DNA from: Frigoribacterium sp. JB110
GTDB lineage: Bacteria; Actinomycetota; Actinomycetes; Actinomycetales; Microbacteriaceae
Direction of reading: 5' to 3'
DNA length: 64,000 bases
Assembly: GCF_900163665.1 (NCBI RefSeq)
Contig: NZ_FUIA01000014.1
Span: 92,078-156,077, forward strand
The notes below the pieces were generated by a model that did not search any database, was not told where the DNA came from, and saw nothing but the letters and a program-made list of their open reading frames with translations. Below, piece after piece: positions 27,177 to 35,942 of the stretch (the stretch's first letter is position 1; every line of letters begins with the position of its first letter). Both the position numbers and the translations under genes were made by a program.

Positions 27177-28406
27177 TCAGGACAGAAGCATGACATCGAC
27201 CGGATCGCCGGCCGAGACATGGTCGACCTCGGCGGGGACGACGGCGATGGCCTCGGCGACCGCTAGTCCTCCTACCAGGTGGGAGCCGGAACCGCCGGTT
27301 GTGGCGGGGCGCACGGACCAGCCGGCGGGGTCGCTTCGATCGATCGAGGCCGGCAGGTACTGCCGTCGCCCCTGCGGGGGGCGCCAGGGCAGCGACGCAC
27401 GGAGCCGGATGACCGGACGGTCGATGCTGCTGCGACCCTGCATGGCGAGCAGCGCCGGCCGCACGAACACTTCGAACGACACGGCGGCGCTGACCGGATT
27501 GCCCGGCAGAGCGAACATGAGCGCCCCGGACGGCAGCCTGCCGAAGCCCTGCGGTTTGCCCGGCTGCATGGCGATCTTGGTGAACTCGATCGTGCCGCCG
27601 AGCACGTTCTTGACCACCTCGTACGCACCGGCGCTGACGCCGCCGGACGTGATCACGACGTCGACATCGGGATGCTCGTCGAGCGCCCGGACGAACTCCT
27701 CCGGGGCGTCGTCGACGGTCGCGACTGCGGCGAGCTCCGCACCCGCTTCGCGTGCGAGGTTCGCCAGCAGCACCGAATTCGACTCGGGGATCTGGCCGCG
27801 CCGCAGGGGAGCGCCGGGACCGGTGAGTTCGGACCCGGTCGACATCACCAGCACGCGAGGCCGCGCTGCGACGACGACCTCGTCGACACCCGCGGCGGCC
27901 GCACCGGAGAGGGCGAACGCGGCAAGCGGCGAACCGGGTTCCAGAATCGTGTCACCTGGCTCGCGGTCCTCGCCGCGTCGTCTGATGTGTGCCGCGCGCG
28001 CTTTCGGCGCCTGCGTCACCGTGGCTTCGGTCATCGAATCGGCAAGGCCGCCCGCGGTGTGCTCGAACGGCACGATCACGTCGGCGTCGGCCGGCACGGC
28101 CGCTCCCGTCATGATGCGCGCAGCCTCACCCGACCGGATGGCGGGGTCGTCTGCGCTGCCCGCCGGCACGTCGGCGACGACCCGCAGCGTGACGGGTGCC
28201 GTGGCGGATGCTTCGGCGACATCGTCGAAGCGCACGGCGAAGCCGTCCATGGCGGAGTTGTCGAACACCGGGATCGGCACGCGCGCCGTGATCGGCTCGG
28301 CAAGGGTCAGCCCCGCCGCGAGGGCGAGCGGAACCGCGGCCCTCTCGGTCGGGCGCACCTCGGCGAGCACACGTGCGCGCTGTTCCTCGACGGAGCGCAT
28401 GCTCAT
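27177..28406 (-). CDS. moeA: Molybdopterin molybdenumtransferase MoeA
   Basis: A 409-residue enzyme that inserts molybdate into adenylated molybdopterin. The motifs VPIPVFDNSAMDGFAVR, RIMTGAAVPADAD, VMSTGSEL and MFALPGNPVSAAVSFEVF span the usual four domains. Its ATG overlaps the stop of the moeB-rhodanese gene by 4 bp. It would act directly after the Mog protein encoded nearby. Confidence 0.93.
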   Translation of the reverse strand: MSMRSVEEQRARVLAEVRPTERAAVPLALAAGLTLAEPITARVPIPVFDNSAMDGFAVRFDDVAEASATAPVTLRVVADVPAGSADDPAIRSGEAARIMTGAAVPADADVIVPFEHTAGGLADSMTEATVTQAPKARAAHIRRRGEDREPGDTILEPGSPLAAFALSGAAAAGVDEVVVAARPRVLVMSTGSELTGPGAPLRRGQIPESNSVLLANLAREAGAELAAVATVDDAPEEFVRALDEHPDVDVVITSGGVSAGAYEVVKNVLGGTIEFTKIAMQPGKPQGFGRLPSGALMFALPGNPVSAAVSFEVFVRPALLAMQGRSSIDRPVIRLRASLPWRPPQGRRQYLPASIDRSDPAGWSVRPATTGGSGSHLVGGLAVAEAIAVVPAEVDHVSAGDPVDVMLLS

Positions 28407-29614
28407 CGGATCGCGCTCCGCTGCGCCGTCGTGTGCCAGGCATCGAGGCCACCGGCGACGCTCACGCAGTCGACGCCCGCGGCTGTCAACGCCGTCGCCG
28501 CCCGTTTCGAACGCACACCGGATCGGCAGATCACCGCAACCGGCCGCTCGCCCAAGCGCGCGGCGGCAGCGCCGGGATCGGCCACGACCTCACCGAACCG
28601 AATGCTCACGGCGTCGGAGAACGGGGCATCCGCCGCGATCTCGTCGGGTTCGCGCACGTCGAGAAGCGTCGGCATCGCCCCCGGGGCACCTGCCGCGAGG
28701 AAGGCGTCGAGATCGCGCGCCCTGATGCTGCGGGCGCACTGCGGCGAGCCTGCCGTGGCGCCGACAGACACCGGCGCATCGGCATCGGACGGCCCCGATG
28801 GTGAGGGTGCAGGGGAGACGTCGTCCGCGCTGTCGCGCGCCTGCGCGGCCGCGCCGACGAGCGGGACCTCCCGCGAGCGGGATCGCAGCGCGTCGAAGAG
28901 CATCACCCGCCCGAGCAGCGGCTCGCCGATTCCTGCGATGAGCTGAATCGCCTGCATCGCCATCGCCGCCCCGACCTGCAGGCACATCGCCCCGAGCACG
29001 CCCACCTGGGCACACGTCGGAACCTCTCCCGCGCTGCCTGCGGGATACAGATCGTCGAGCAGCACGGGCGAGCGTCCGTCCGGCGGAGTCGACCAGAACA
29101 CCGTCAGCTGGGCGGTGAACTCCTGGATCACGCCCCACACCAGCGGCACGCCCAGCCGCTCGCACGCGGCGGCCACGTCGACCCGCGTCTCGAACGTGTC
29201 GGCACCGTCGAGCACCACATCGGCGCCGCTGAGCAGCTCGACCGCGTTGGAGGCATCGAGGCGCCGGATCACCGTGCGCACGTCGGTCTCCGGCGAGAGG
29301 TCCGCGGCCGTGCGTACGGCGCTGAGCGCCTTCGGTGCACCGATGTCGTCGTGCCGGTGCATCACCTGGCGCTGCAGGTTCGAGACCTCGACCACGTCAT
29401 CGTCGATCACGGTGAGCGTGCCGACGCCTGCCGAGGCGAGCGCGAGAACGGCGGGGGAGCCGAGTCCACCCGCGCCCACGAGTGCGACGTGCGCGTTCGC
29501 GAGTCGCCGCTGCGCGTCCTCGCCGAAGCCCGCGAGGGTGAGATGACGCGCCGTGCGGGTTCGCTCCGCCTCGGAGAGCGAAGCGACGGGGTCGACGAGC
29601 GGTGGGAACGGCAT
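28403..29614 (-). CDS. moeB: MoeB-type adenylyltransferase fused to rhodanese domain
   Basis: A 403-residue fusion. The E1-like part (about 1-270) has the nucleotide motif VGAGGLGSPAVLALASAG and VVLDGADTFETR; the C-terminal rhodanese part (about 300-400) has DVREPDEIAAD and the active-site loop CRSGVRS. The protein can adenylate MoaD and, through the rhodanese cysteine, also supply its sulfur, as in eukaryotic MOCS3. It is first in the minus-strand operon and shares a 243-bp divergent region with modA. Confidence 0.88.
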   Translation of the reverse strand: MPFPPLVDPVASLSEAERTRTARHLTLAGFGEDAQRRLANAHVALVGAGGLGSPAVLALASAGVGTLTVIDDDVVEVSNLQRQVMHRHDDIGAPKALSAVRTAADLSPETDVRTVIRRLDASNAVELLSGADVVLDGADTFETRVDVAAACERLGVPLVWGVIQEFTAQLTVFWSTPPDGRSPVLLDDLYPAGSAGEVPTCAQVGVLGAMCLQVGAAMAMQAIQLIAGIGEPLLGRVMLFDALRSRSREVPLVGAAAQARDSADDVSPAPSPSGPSDADAPVSVGATAGSPQCARSIRARDLDAFLAAGAPGAMPTLLDVREPDEIAADAPFSDAVSIRFGEVVADPGAAAARLGERPVAVICRSGVRSKRAATALTAAGVDCVSVAGGLDAWHTTAQRSAIR

Positions 29615-29645
29615 GTCTCCAGGGTAGGCCGCACCACGGTCATCC

Positions 29646-29671
29646 GGGCGCTCCCCGCCCGAGGAGCGCCC
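29646..29671. promoter_or_regulatory. Hairpin in divergent moeB/modA region
   Basis: GGGCGCTCC and GGAGCGCCC form a 9-bp stem with an eight-base loop 32 bp upstream of moeB, within the moeB leader if transcription starts further right. It could regulate translation or transcription. No Moco riboswitch consensus was recognised. Confidence 0.35.
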
Positions 29672-29857
29672 GTCGCTCATCCGGTGCCGGTCGTTCGTCC
29701 GATGCCGGATTCCCGACCGACGCCCTCCCATCCCCGTGTGCCGCTCTGCGCCACAGCGCCGCGGCAGTCCGCTGGGGCGCGGCACAGTGCGCCACCACTC
29801 CGGCGGCGGAGCGACGGGCGCACCGGGGGCCGTCTCCGCTGATGGCAGGATGGGCGG

Positions 29858-30613
29858 GTGAGGATGAGACGTCTGGTGGCCGCGACAGCGGCGGCATCCG
29901 GCGTGCTGCTCGCGGGGTGCGCCGGACCGGCCGACGGCGACGGCACGCCGGTGACGGTGTTCGCGGCCGCATCGCTGCAGGGCGCCTTCGAGGAGATCGC
30001 CGCCGCCTTCGAGGCGGAGCATCCGGATGTCGACATCCGTCCGATCGTCACGGACGGCTCGAACGTGCTGGTCACGCAGATCGAGGAGGGTGCCGCGCCC
30101 GACATCGTGGCGACCGCGAACGAGCAGACCTTCGACCGGATCGCGGACGACGTCTCCGAGGCGCGCATCTTCGCGACGAACACCCTGGTGATCGTCACGC
30201 CGCCCGACGCGGAGACGCCGGTCTCCGACCTCGCCGACCTCGCCGATCCGGGGCTGAACGTCGTCCTGTGCGCGCCCGAGGTGCCGTGCGGCGCGGCCAG
30301 CGGCACGCTGCTCGATTCCGCCGGCGTCGACGTCACTCCGGCCAGCGAGGAGCAGAACGTCACCGCCGTGCTCACGAAGGTCGAGACGCAGGTCGCCGAC
30401 GCCGGACTCGTCTACCGCACCGACGTGGTCGGGCGCGACGTCGGCGTCCTCGACGCGACGGGCGCCGACGAGGTGATCAGTCGCTACCCGATCGGCGTGC
30501 TCGATGCTGCACCGGAACCGGATGCCGCGGCCGAATTCGTCGACTATGTGACAGGAGATAGCGGACGCGCCGTGCTGGAGGCCCGCGGATTCGGCGCAGG
30601 ATCGACACGATAG
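29858..30613 (+). CDS. modA: Molybdate ABC transporter substrate-binding protein
   Basis: A 251-residue lipoprotein with lipobox LLAGC (Cys21). The mature start PVTVFAAASLQGAFEEIAAA and later DGSNVLVTQIEEGAAPDIVA are ModA-typical oxyanion-binding regions. It starts at GTG 29858; an ATG two codons later is possible. It is the first gene of modABC and divergent from the Moco synthesis operon. Confidence 0.9.
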   Translation: MRMRRLVAATAAASGVLLAGCAGPADGDGTPVTVFAAASLQGAFEEIAAAFEAEHPDVDIRPIVTDGSNVLVTQIEEGAAPDIVATANEQTFDRIADDVSEARIFATNTLVIVTPPDAETPVSDLADLADPGLNVVLCAPEVPCGAASGTLLDSAGVDVTPASEEQNVTAVLTKVETQVADAGLVYRTDVVGRDVGVLDATGADEVISRYPIGVLDAAPEPDAAAEFVDYVTGDSGRAVLEARGFGAGSTR

Positions 30614-30617
30614 GACT

Positions 30618-31469
30618 ATGAGCGACGTCCGCAGCGGCACCGCCCGCACAGAAGCCGGCCCGCGTCGGCGGGCGTCCCCGCCGGGGCAGCTTCCCCGAAT
30701 ACTGGCTGTTCCCGCCCTCGTCGGGATCGCCATGCTCGTCCTCCCGCTGGCCGCCCTCGTCGGCCGGGTGGAATGGACGACGGTCTGGGGAGACGTCACC
30801 TCGCCGGCGTCCCTTGAGGCGCTGTGGCTCTCGGTGCGCACTGCGCTGGTGGCGACGGGGATCTGCCTCGTGCTCGGAGTGCCGCTCGCTCTTCTGATCG
30901 CCCGCTCCGCCCGCGCCGTGGCGGCCGTGCTGCGGGCGCTCGTGACGATACCTCTGGTGCTGCCGCCGATGGTCGGCGGTGTCGCTCTGCTGTTCCTGCT
31001 CGGCCCGACCGGCCCCGGCGGCTCGCTCCTCGCCGAGGTCGGCATCCAGATTCCGTTCACCACCACGGCCGTGGTGCTGGCGCAGGTGTTCGTCGCGCTG
31101 CCGTTCCTCGTGCTCGCCCTCGAGGGTGCGCTGCGCTCGGTCGGCACCGAATTCGAGCTCGCGGCAGCGGGATTGGGCGCGGGCCGGTGGCGCATCCTCG
31201 CCCGCATCACGCTCCCGCTCGCCGCACCCGGCCTGATCGCCGGCACGGTGCTGTGCTTCGCCCGTGCGGTCGGCGAGTTCGGCGCCACGGCGCTGTTCGC
31301 GGGGAACGCGCCGGGTGTGACCCGCACGATGCCGCTGGCGATCTACACCGCGTTCAACGGATCAGGGCTCTCGCAGGGACCGGCGGTCGCGCTGTCACTG
31401 CTGCTGCTGATGACCGCGATCCTCGTGCTTCTTCTGGTGCGGGCCTGGCGACCGGGAGCGATGCGATGA
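30618..31469 (+). CDS. modB: Molybdate ABC transporter permease
   Basis: A 283-residue permease with six hydrophobic segments. The motif VGTEFELAAAGLGAGRWRIL is the cytoplasmic ATPase-contact loop, and GEFGATALFAGNAPG is typical of ModB/CysT-type channels. It lies 4 bp after modA and overlaps modC by 4 bp. Confidence 0.9.
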   Translation: MSDVRSGTARTEAGPRRRASPPGQLPRILAVPALVGIAMLVLPLAALVGRVEWTTVWGDVTSPASLEALWLSVRTALVATGICLVLGVPLALLIARSARAVAAVLRALVTIPLVLPPMVGGVALLFLLGPTGPGGSLLAEVGIQIPFTTTAVVLAQVFVALPFLVLALEGALRSVGTEFELAAAGLGAGRWRILARITLPLAAPGLIAGTVLCFARAVGEFGATALFAGNAPGVTRTMPLAIYTAFNGSGLSQGPAVALSLLLLMTAILVLLLVRAWRPGAMR

Positions 31470-32854
31470 GCCGTGGAAATCAGCACAGGGTGAGCGGCGC
31501 GCCGATCGACGCGCACGTGATCGTGAACCGTCCCGGATTCCGGCTCGACGCACGCGTGCGCGTCGAGCACGGCGAGATCGTCGCGGTGATGGGGCCGTCA
31601 GGCGCAGGGAAGTCCACACTGCTGGGCGCGATCGCCGGAGTGACGCGCCTGTCGGGCGGGACCGTGGCGTTCGGCAACGACACGGCTGCCACCAGGCGGC
31701 GCCACGTGCGCCCGCAGAAGCGCGACGTGGTGCTGCTCAGCCAGGATCCACGGCTGTTCCCGCACCTCTCCGCACGCGACAACGTCGCGTTCGGCCTTCG
31801 CGTGCGCGGCCTCGACGGCAAACACGCCCGCAACGAGGCGGATGAGTGGCTCTGGCAGGTCGGCCTCGGCGGCACGGGCGACCATCACCCCCGCGAGCTG
31901 TCAGGAGGGCAGCAGCAGCGTGTCGCGATCGCCAGGGCGCTGGCGGCCGCACCCCGCGCCGTGCTCCTCGACGAACCGCTCACGTCCCTCGACCCCGAAA
32001 CTGCCGCCGACATCCGAGCCATGCTGCAGGAGCAGCTGATCTCGTCCAGGGTCGCCGCTCTCATCGTCACGCACGACGTCACCGATGCCGCCGCCCTCGG
32101 GCGGCGCCTGTTCATACTGGAGAAGGGCACCATCACGCAGGAAGGGCCGACTGCGGATGTGCTCGCGCGCCCGCAGACGCCGTTCGCTGCGACGGTCGCC
32201 GGCCTGAACCGGATCGTGGGCACCGGATCGAGCGGCGGATGCCTGGTCAAGGCGTCGGAGGGCCCCGTTCGCATCGGAGGCAGCGACTCCGCAGACGCAG
32301 GCGGCGGACCGCTCGCCGCGGCGCACGTCGTGCCGCATCATCGGGCACTGCCTGCGGGGTACGAGTCGGCGGACGACGCGGAGCACGTCGACGGGGACGC
32401 ACCATCGTCGACGCGCGATGCCCAGGCCGCGGCGCTGGCGCGCACCCCGCGACGGCACGCGCACGAGGGCAAGCGGGTCACGGCGCTGTTCCGGCCGAGC
32501 GATGTGCGCCTGGAGCGCGCCGACGACGACTCGTGGACCGCCGCACTGCGACTGGCCCGCGATGCCGAACCGGAACCCGGCGAGTGGCTGGCACGGGTCG
32601 TCCGATTCGAGTCGACGCCGTCCGGAGCGCGCGTCGTCACGGAGAACCCGCGAGTGGCGGCCGAGATCCCCGCCGAACGGCTCGCCGGCATGCACCTGGC
32701 TCCCGGCGACCCCGTGCGCCTGTCCGTACCGGCGGATCGCGTGCGGATCATCGGCCCGGCACGCAGGCCGCGCGCATCCGGTGCGCACTCGCCGCGCGAG
32801 GACGGCACGCGCCAGGTCACCGACCGCGGTGCCGCTTCCGCTGTCGGAGAGTAG
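31466..32854 (+). CDS. modC: Molybdate ABC transporter ATPase, with extended C-terminus
   Basis: A 462-residue ATPase. Walker A GPSGAGKST is near residue 43, the signature ELSGGQQQRVAIARAL near 145, and Walker B VLLDEPLTSLD near 169. ModC proteins are usually about 350 residues with molybdate-sensing TOBE domains. Here the C-terminal part is longer, with a low-complexity linker (about 260-340), a TOBE-like region (VTALFRPSDVRLE) and a basic tail. It may still sense oxyanion. Confidence 0.88.
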   Translation: MSRGNQHRVSGAPIDAHVIVNRPGFRLDARVRVEHGEIVAVMGPSGAGKSTLLGAIAGVTRLSGGTVAFGNDTAATRRRHVRPQKRDVVLLSQDPRLFPHLSARDNVAFGLRVRGLDGKHARNEADEWLWQVGLGGTGDHHPRELSGGQQQRVAIARALAAAPRAVLLDEPLTSLDPETAADIRAMLQEQLISSRVAALIVTHDVTDAAALGRRLFILEKGTITQEGPTADVLARPQTPFAATVAGLNRIVGTGSSGGCLVKASEGPVRIGGSDSADAGGGPLAAAHVVPHHRALPAGYESADDAEHVDGDAPSSTRDAQAAALARTPRRHAHEGKRVTALFRPSDVRLERADDDSWTAALRLARDAEPEPGEWLARVVRFESTPSGARVVTENPRVAAEIPAERLAGMHLAPGDPVRLSVPADRVRIIGPARRPRASGAHSPREDGTRQVTDRGAASAVGE

Positions 32855-32880
32855 CCTGGTCTGATGCACAGGAGTCGCTC

Positions 32881-33963
32881 ATGACGGCCGTTTCGCTGGG
32901 CGCGACGATCGCAGTCGCCCCTGCGGAAGGCGCAGCCGCGCGCCCCGCGACGTTCGACGGGCCCCTGGGCGGGCCGATCGTCGACCGCTTCGGCCGCGTG
33001 CACCGCGATCTGCGCATCTCGCTCACCGATCGCTGCTCCCTGCGGTGCACGTACTGCATGCCGGAGCAGGGCAACGAGTGGCTGGCACGCGAGAGCATCC
33101 TCACTGTCGACGAGATCGTTCGAGTGGCCGGCATCGCCGCAGCCAGCGGCATCTCGACGTTCCGACTGACCGGGGGAGAGCCGCTGCTGCGGCGCGACAT
33201 CGTCGACGTGGTCAGGCGGCTCGCACGCATCGAATCCCCTGACGGGCCCGTGAAGATCGCGATGACGACCAACGGCATCCGGCTGGGGGAGTTCCTTCCC
33301 GATCTGGTCGATGCGGGCCTGAAACGACTGAACATCTCGATCGACACGCTCGATCGGGAGAAGTTCCGCGAGCTGACCCGTCGTGATCGCTTCGACGACG
33401 TGATGGACGGCATCGCGGCCGCGGCGCGCAGCGGCCTGAAGCCGCTCAAACTCAACACCGTCGCCATGCGCGGGGTGAACGAGGACGAGATCGTCGACCT
33501 GGTGGAGTTCGCCACGGGACACGGCGCGCAGCTGCGCTTCATCGAGCAGATGCCCCTCGACGCCGGACACACCTGGAGCAGGGACAGCATGGTCACGCGC
33601 GAGGAGATCCTCGACGCGCTGCGCACGCGGTGGGAGCTGGAGCCGATCCCCGGCCGCGGCGGCGCGCCCGCCGAGACCTGGCGGCTCGGCGGAAGCTCGC
33701 ATTCGGTCGGCGTGATCGCATCCGTCACCGCCCCGTTCTGCGGCGACTGCGACCGGATGCGCCTCACGGCCGACGGGCAGATCCGGAACTGCCTGTTCTC
33801 CAACGACGAGTACGATCTCGTGCCGCGGCTGCGCGGGGGCGGCAGCGATGACGACATCGAACGGGTGCTGCGGGCGGCCATCGCGGGTAAGCTGCCCGGG
33901 CACGCCATCAACGACCCGTCGTTCCTGCAGCCGGAGCGCGGTATGAACGCCATCGGCGGCTGA
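32881..33963 (+). CDS. moaA: GTP 3',8-cyclase MoaA
   Basis: A 360-residue radical SAM enzyme that starts Moco synthesis from GTP. The radical SAM motif CSLRCTYCMPEQG is near residue 50 and the C-terminal [4Fe-4S] motif CGDCDRMRLTADGQIRNC near 285. The C-terminal Gly-Gly (NAIGG) is required in the family. It lies 26 bp after modC, behind ACAGGAG, so it is probably co-transcribed with modABC. Confidence 0.93.
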   Translation: MTAVSLGATIAVAPAEGAAARPATFDGPLGGPIVDRFGRVHRDLRISLTDRCSLRCTYCMPEQGNEWLARESILTVDEIVRVAGIAAASGISTFRLTGGEPLLRRDIVDVVRRLARIESPDGPVKIAMTTNGIRLGEFLPDLVDAGLKRLNISIDTLDREKFRELTRRDRFDDVMDGIAAAARSGLKPLKLNTVAMRGVNEDEIVDLVEFATGHGAQLRFIEQMPLDAGHTWSRDSMVTREEILDALRTRWELEPIPGRGGAPAETWRLGGSSHSVGVIASVTAPFCGDCDRMRLTADGQIRNCLFSNDEYDLVPRLRGGGSDDDIERVLRAAIAGKLPGHAINDPSFLQPERGMNAIGG

Positions 33964-34015
33964 CCCGAGCCGTCCGCGCGGAGCTGGGGCCCACACGCGC
34001 GCGTAACATGGCTGT

Positions 34016-34963
34016 ATGGGACGGATCACGACGCGGCGGCCTGTCACCAGAGTCTCCCTCACGCACGGCGAGCGGCGCAGGCCCGACACTCTCGCGGTGG
34101 AGGAGCCGCTCGAGATCCGCATCGCGGGGGAGCCGCTCGTGATCACGATGCGCACGCCGGGGCACGACGTCGAGCTGGCGGCGGGATTCCTCGTCTCCGA
34201 AGGGGTGGTGAAGACGGGGGGCGACTTCCGTTCGGCGATCCACTGCGGTGGTCCGGGAACCAACGGCCTCGGCATGCCGGAGGTCGGCGCTCCGGCGGCG
34301 GCAGACGCCGCCCCGCGCAGTGTGCTGGACACGCTCCGGGCGTCCGACAGCGGCGCCTCGGCGAGTGAGAACACCTACAACGTGCTCGATGTGGCACTCG
34401 CGCATGGCGTCGCGCTGCCCAGCACCGACCTGTCGCGCAACTTCTACACGACCAGCTCCTGCGGCATGTGCGGCAAGGCGTCGATCGATGCCGTCCGCAC
34501 CGAATCGGCCCATGACGTCGCCGGCGACGCCTTCACGATCGATGCCCGCCTGCTCGCGGAGCTCCCCGACACGCTCCGCGACAACCAGGACGCCTTCGAC
34601 AAGACGGGCGGTCTGCACGCTGCGGGCCTGTTCGACGCGGACACGGGCGAGCTGCTCGTCCTGCGCGAAGACGTCGGCCGCCACAACGCCGTCGACAAGG
34701 TGGTGGGCTGGGCGGTGCTGAACGACCGACTGCCGCTGCGCCGAACTGTGCTGATGGTGTCGGGCAGGGCCAGCTTCGAGCTCGTGCAGAAGGCCCTGAT
34801 GGCGGGCATCCCGGCACTGTCGGCAGTGTCGGCGCCGTCATCGCTGGCGGTCGAACTCGCCGACGACGCGGGCCTCACGCTCGTCGGCTTCCTGCGCGGT
34901 GACACCATGAACATCTACACCGGCCACGACCGCATCCTGGTGCCGCAGCCCGCCGAAGCCTAG
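34016..34963 (+). CDS. fdhD: Formate dehydrogenase accessory sulfurtransferase FdhD
   Basis: A 315-residue protein. FdhD transfers sulfur from a cysteine desulfurase to the molybdenum centre of formate dehydrogenases. The sulfur-relay motif [10 protein letters not shown] near residue 145, the N-terminal [18 protein letters not shown] and the C-terminal [17 protein letters not shown] are conserved. Its presence implies that the FdhF/YdeP oxidoreductase in the same block needs a sulfido ligand, favouring a formate-dehydrogenase-like reaction. Confidence 0.92.
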   Translation: MGRITTRRPVTRVSLTHGERRRPDTLAVEEPLEIRIAGEPLVITMRTPGHDVELAAGFLVSEGVVKTGGDFRSAIHCGGPGTNGLGMPEVGAPAAADAAPRSVLDTLRASDSGASASENTYNVLDVALAHGVALPSTDLSRNFYTTSSCGMCGKASIDAVRTESAHDVAGDAFTIDARLLAELPDTLRDNQDAFDKTGGLHAAGLFDADTGELLVLREDVGRHNAVDKVVGWAVLNDRLPLRRTVLMVSGRASFELVQKALMAGIPALSAVSAPSSLAVELADDAGLTLVGFLRGDTMNIYTGHDRILVPQPAEA

Positions 34964-34997
34964 CCGGCGACAGTCGCGCAGATGCGGCGAAGGGCCG

Positions 34998-35942
34998 CTA
35001 CCCAGCGGCTGCGGCGGCGTCCGCCCGTACCGGAGCAGCGATGCGCTGGGCCGACGGGGCGGGGGCGGTATCAGGGAAGGCCGCCGCGAGGATCCGTCGG
35101 CGCAGCGCATTGCCCCGTTCGGCGAAGCCGCGCTGACGGCGCACATACTCGGCTTTGCCATCCGGCGTCTCGATCCGGACAGGGTCGAAGCCCCACGCGC
35201 GCAGATCGTAGGGCGCGGCCCGCATATCGAGGCTGCGGATGTCTGCGGCCAGTTCGAACGCGTCCAGCAGGAGATCGCCTGGCACGAGCGGCCCGAGTTT
35301 GATCGCCCACTTGTACACGTCCATGCCCGCGTGCAGACATCCGGGCTGATCGAGATCCGGCTGTGTGTCGCGCGTCGGCCGCAGGCGGTTGCGCGGTTCC
35401 GCCTCTGCAGTGAAGAACCGGAAGGCATCGAAGTGCGTGCACTTCAGCTCGTGTTCCTCCACGACGCTGTCGGTGCCGTCCTGCCCGAGTCGCAGCGGCT
35501 GCGGATGCCTGTGCGCATCGGAGCGGTACACCATCGCCCACTCGTGCAGACCGAAGCAGTCGAACTGACCGGGCCTCGACGCGGTGCGGGTGAGCATGAT
35601 CCGGATGAGACTCGCCAGATGCGGCTTCTCTGTCGCGTAGCCGGCGTCATCCGGAATCAGGGAGTCGGGCGTCGATCCCTCGCGGTACCAGCGCCATCCG
35701 GCGCGCTCGCTGTCGGCGGCGTCGGCGAGTTCCACGCCGGCGCCCGGATGCCATCGGCGCAGCACGGCGGGCTTGAACGAGTAGTACTGGAACAGGAAAT
35801 CCCACACCGGGTGCTTCTCGCCGCGTGCCGCGCGCTCGCGGTGCCCGGCGGTGAGGGCATCGGCCCGGCGGATGTGGACGCGCTCGTGCTCGCGCCACGC
35901 TTCGTGCGGAAGCCTGGCGCGAGCGGGCGCGTCCGATGTCAC
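34998..35942 (-). CDS. Conserved actinobacterial protein (often labelled 3-methyladenine DNA glycosylase)
   Basis: A 314-residue soluble protein with conserved motifs such as HPVWDFLFQYYSFKPA near residue 45, CFGLHEWAMVYRS near 130 and CLHAGMDVYKWAIKLGPLVP near 200. Similar actinobacterial proteins are commonly labelled 3-methyladenine DNA glycosylase, but I see no helix-hairpin-helix glycosylase motif, so that label is doubtful. It overlaps the aminopeptidase gene by 4 bp and should be translated together with it. Confidence 0.65.
   Translation of the reverse strand: MTSDAPARARLPHEAWREHERVHIRRADALTAGHRERAARGEKHPVWDFLFQYYSFKPAVLRRWHPGAGVELADAADSERAGWRWYREGSTPDSLIPDDAGYATEKPHLASLIRIMLTRTASRPGQFDCFGLHEWAMVYRSDAHRHPQPLRLGQDGTDSVVEEHELKCTHFDAFRFFTAEAEPRNRLRPTRDTQPDLDQPGCLHAGMDVYKWAIKLGPLVPGDLLLDAFELAADIRSLDMRAAPYDLRAWGFDPVRIETPDGKAEYVRRQRGFAERGNALRRRILAAAFPDTAPAPSAQRIAAPVRADAAAAAG

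Noticed and set aside
29615..31327. Long in-frame extension of MoeB to 974 residues
   Set aside because: It would run antisense to modA and modB. The MoeB fold starts at 29614.
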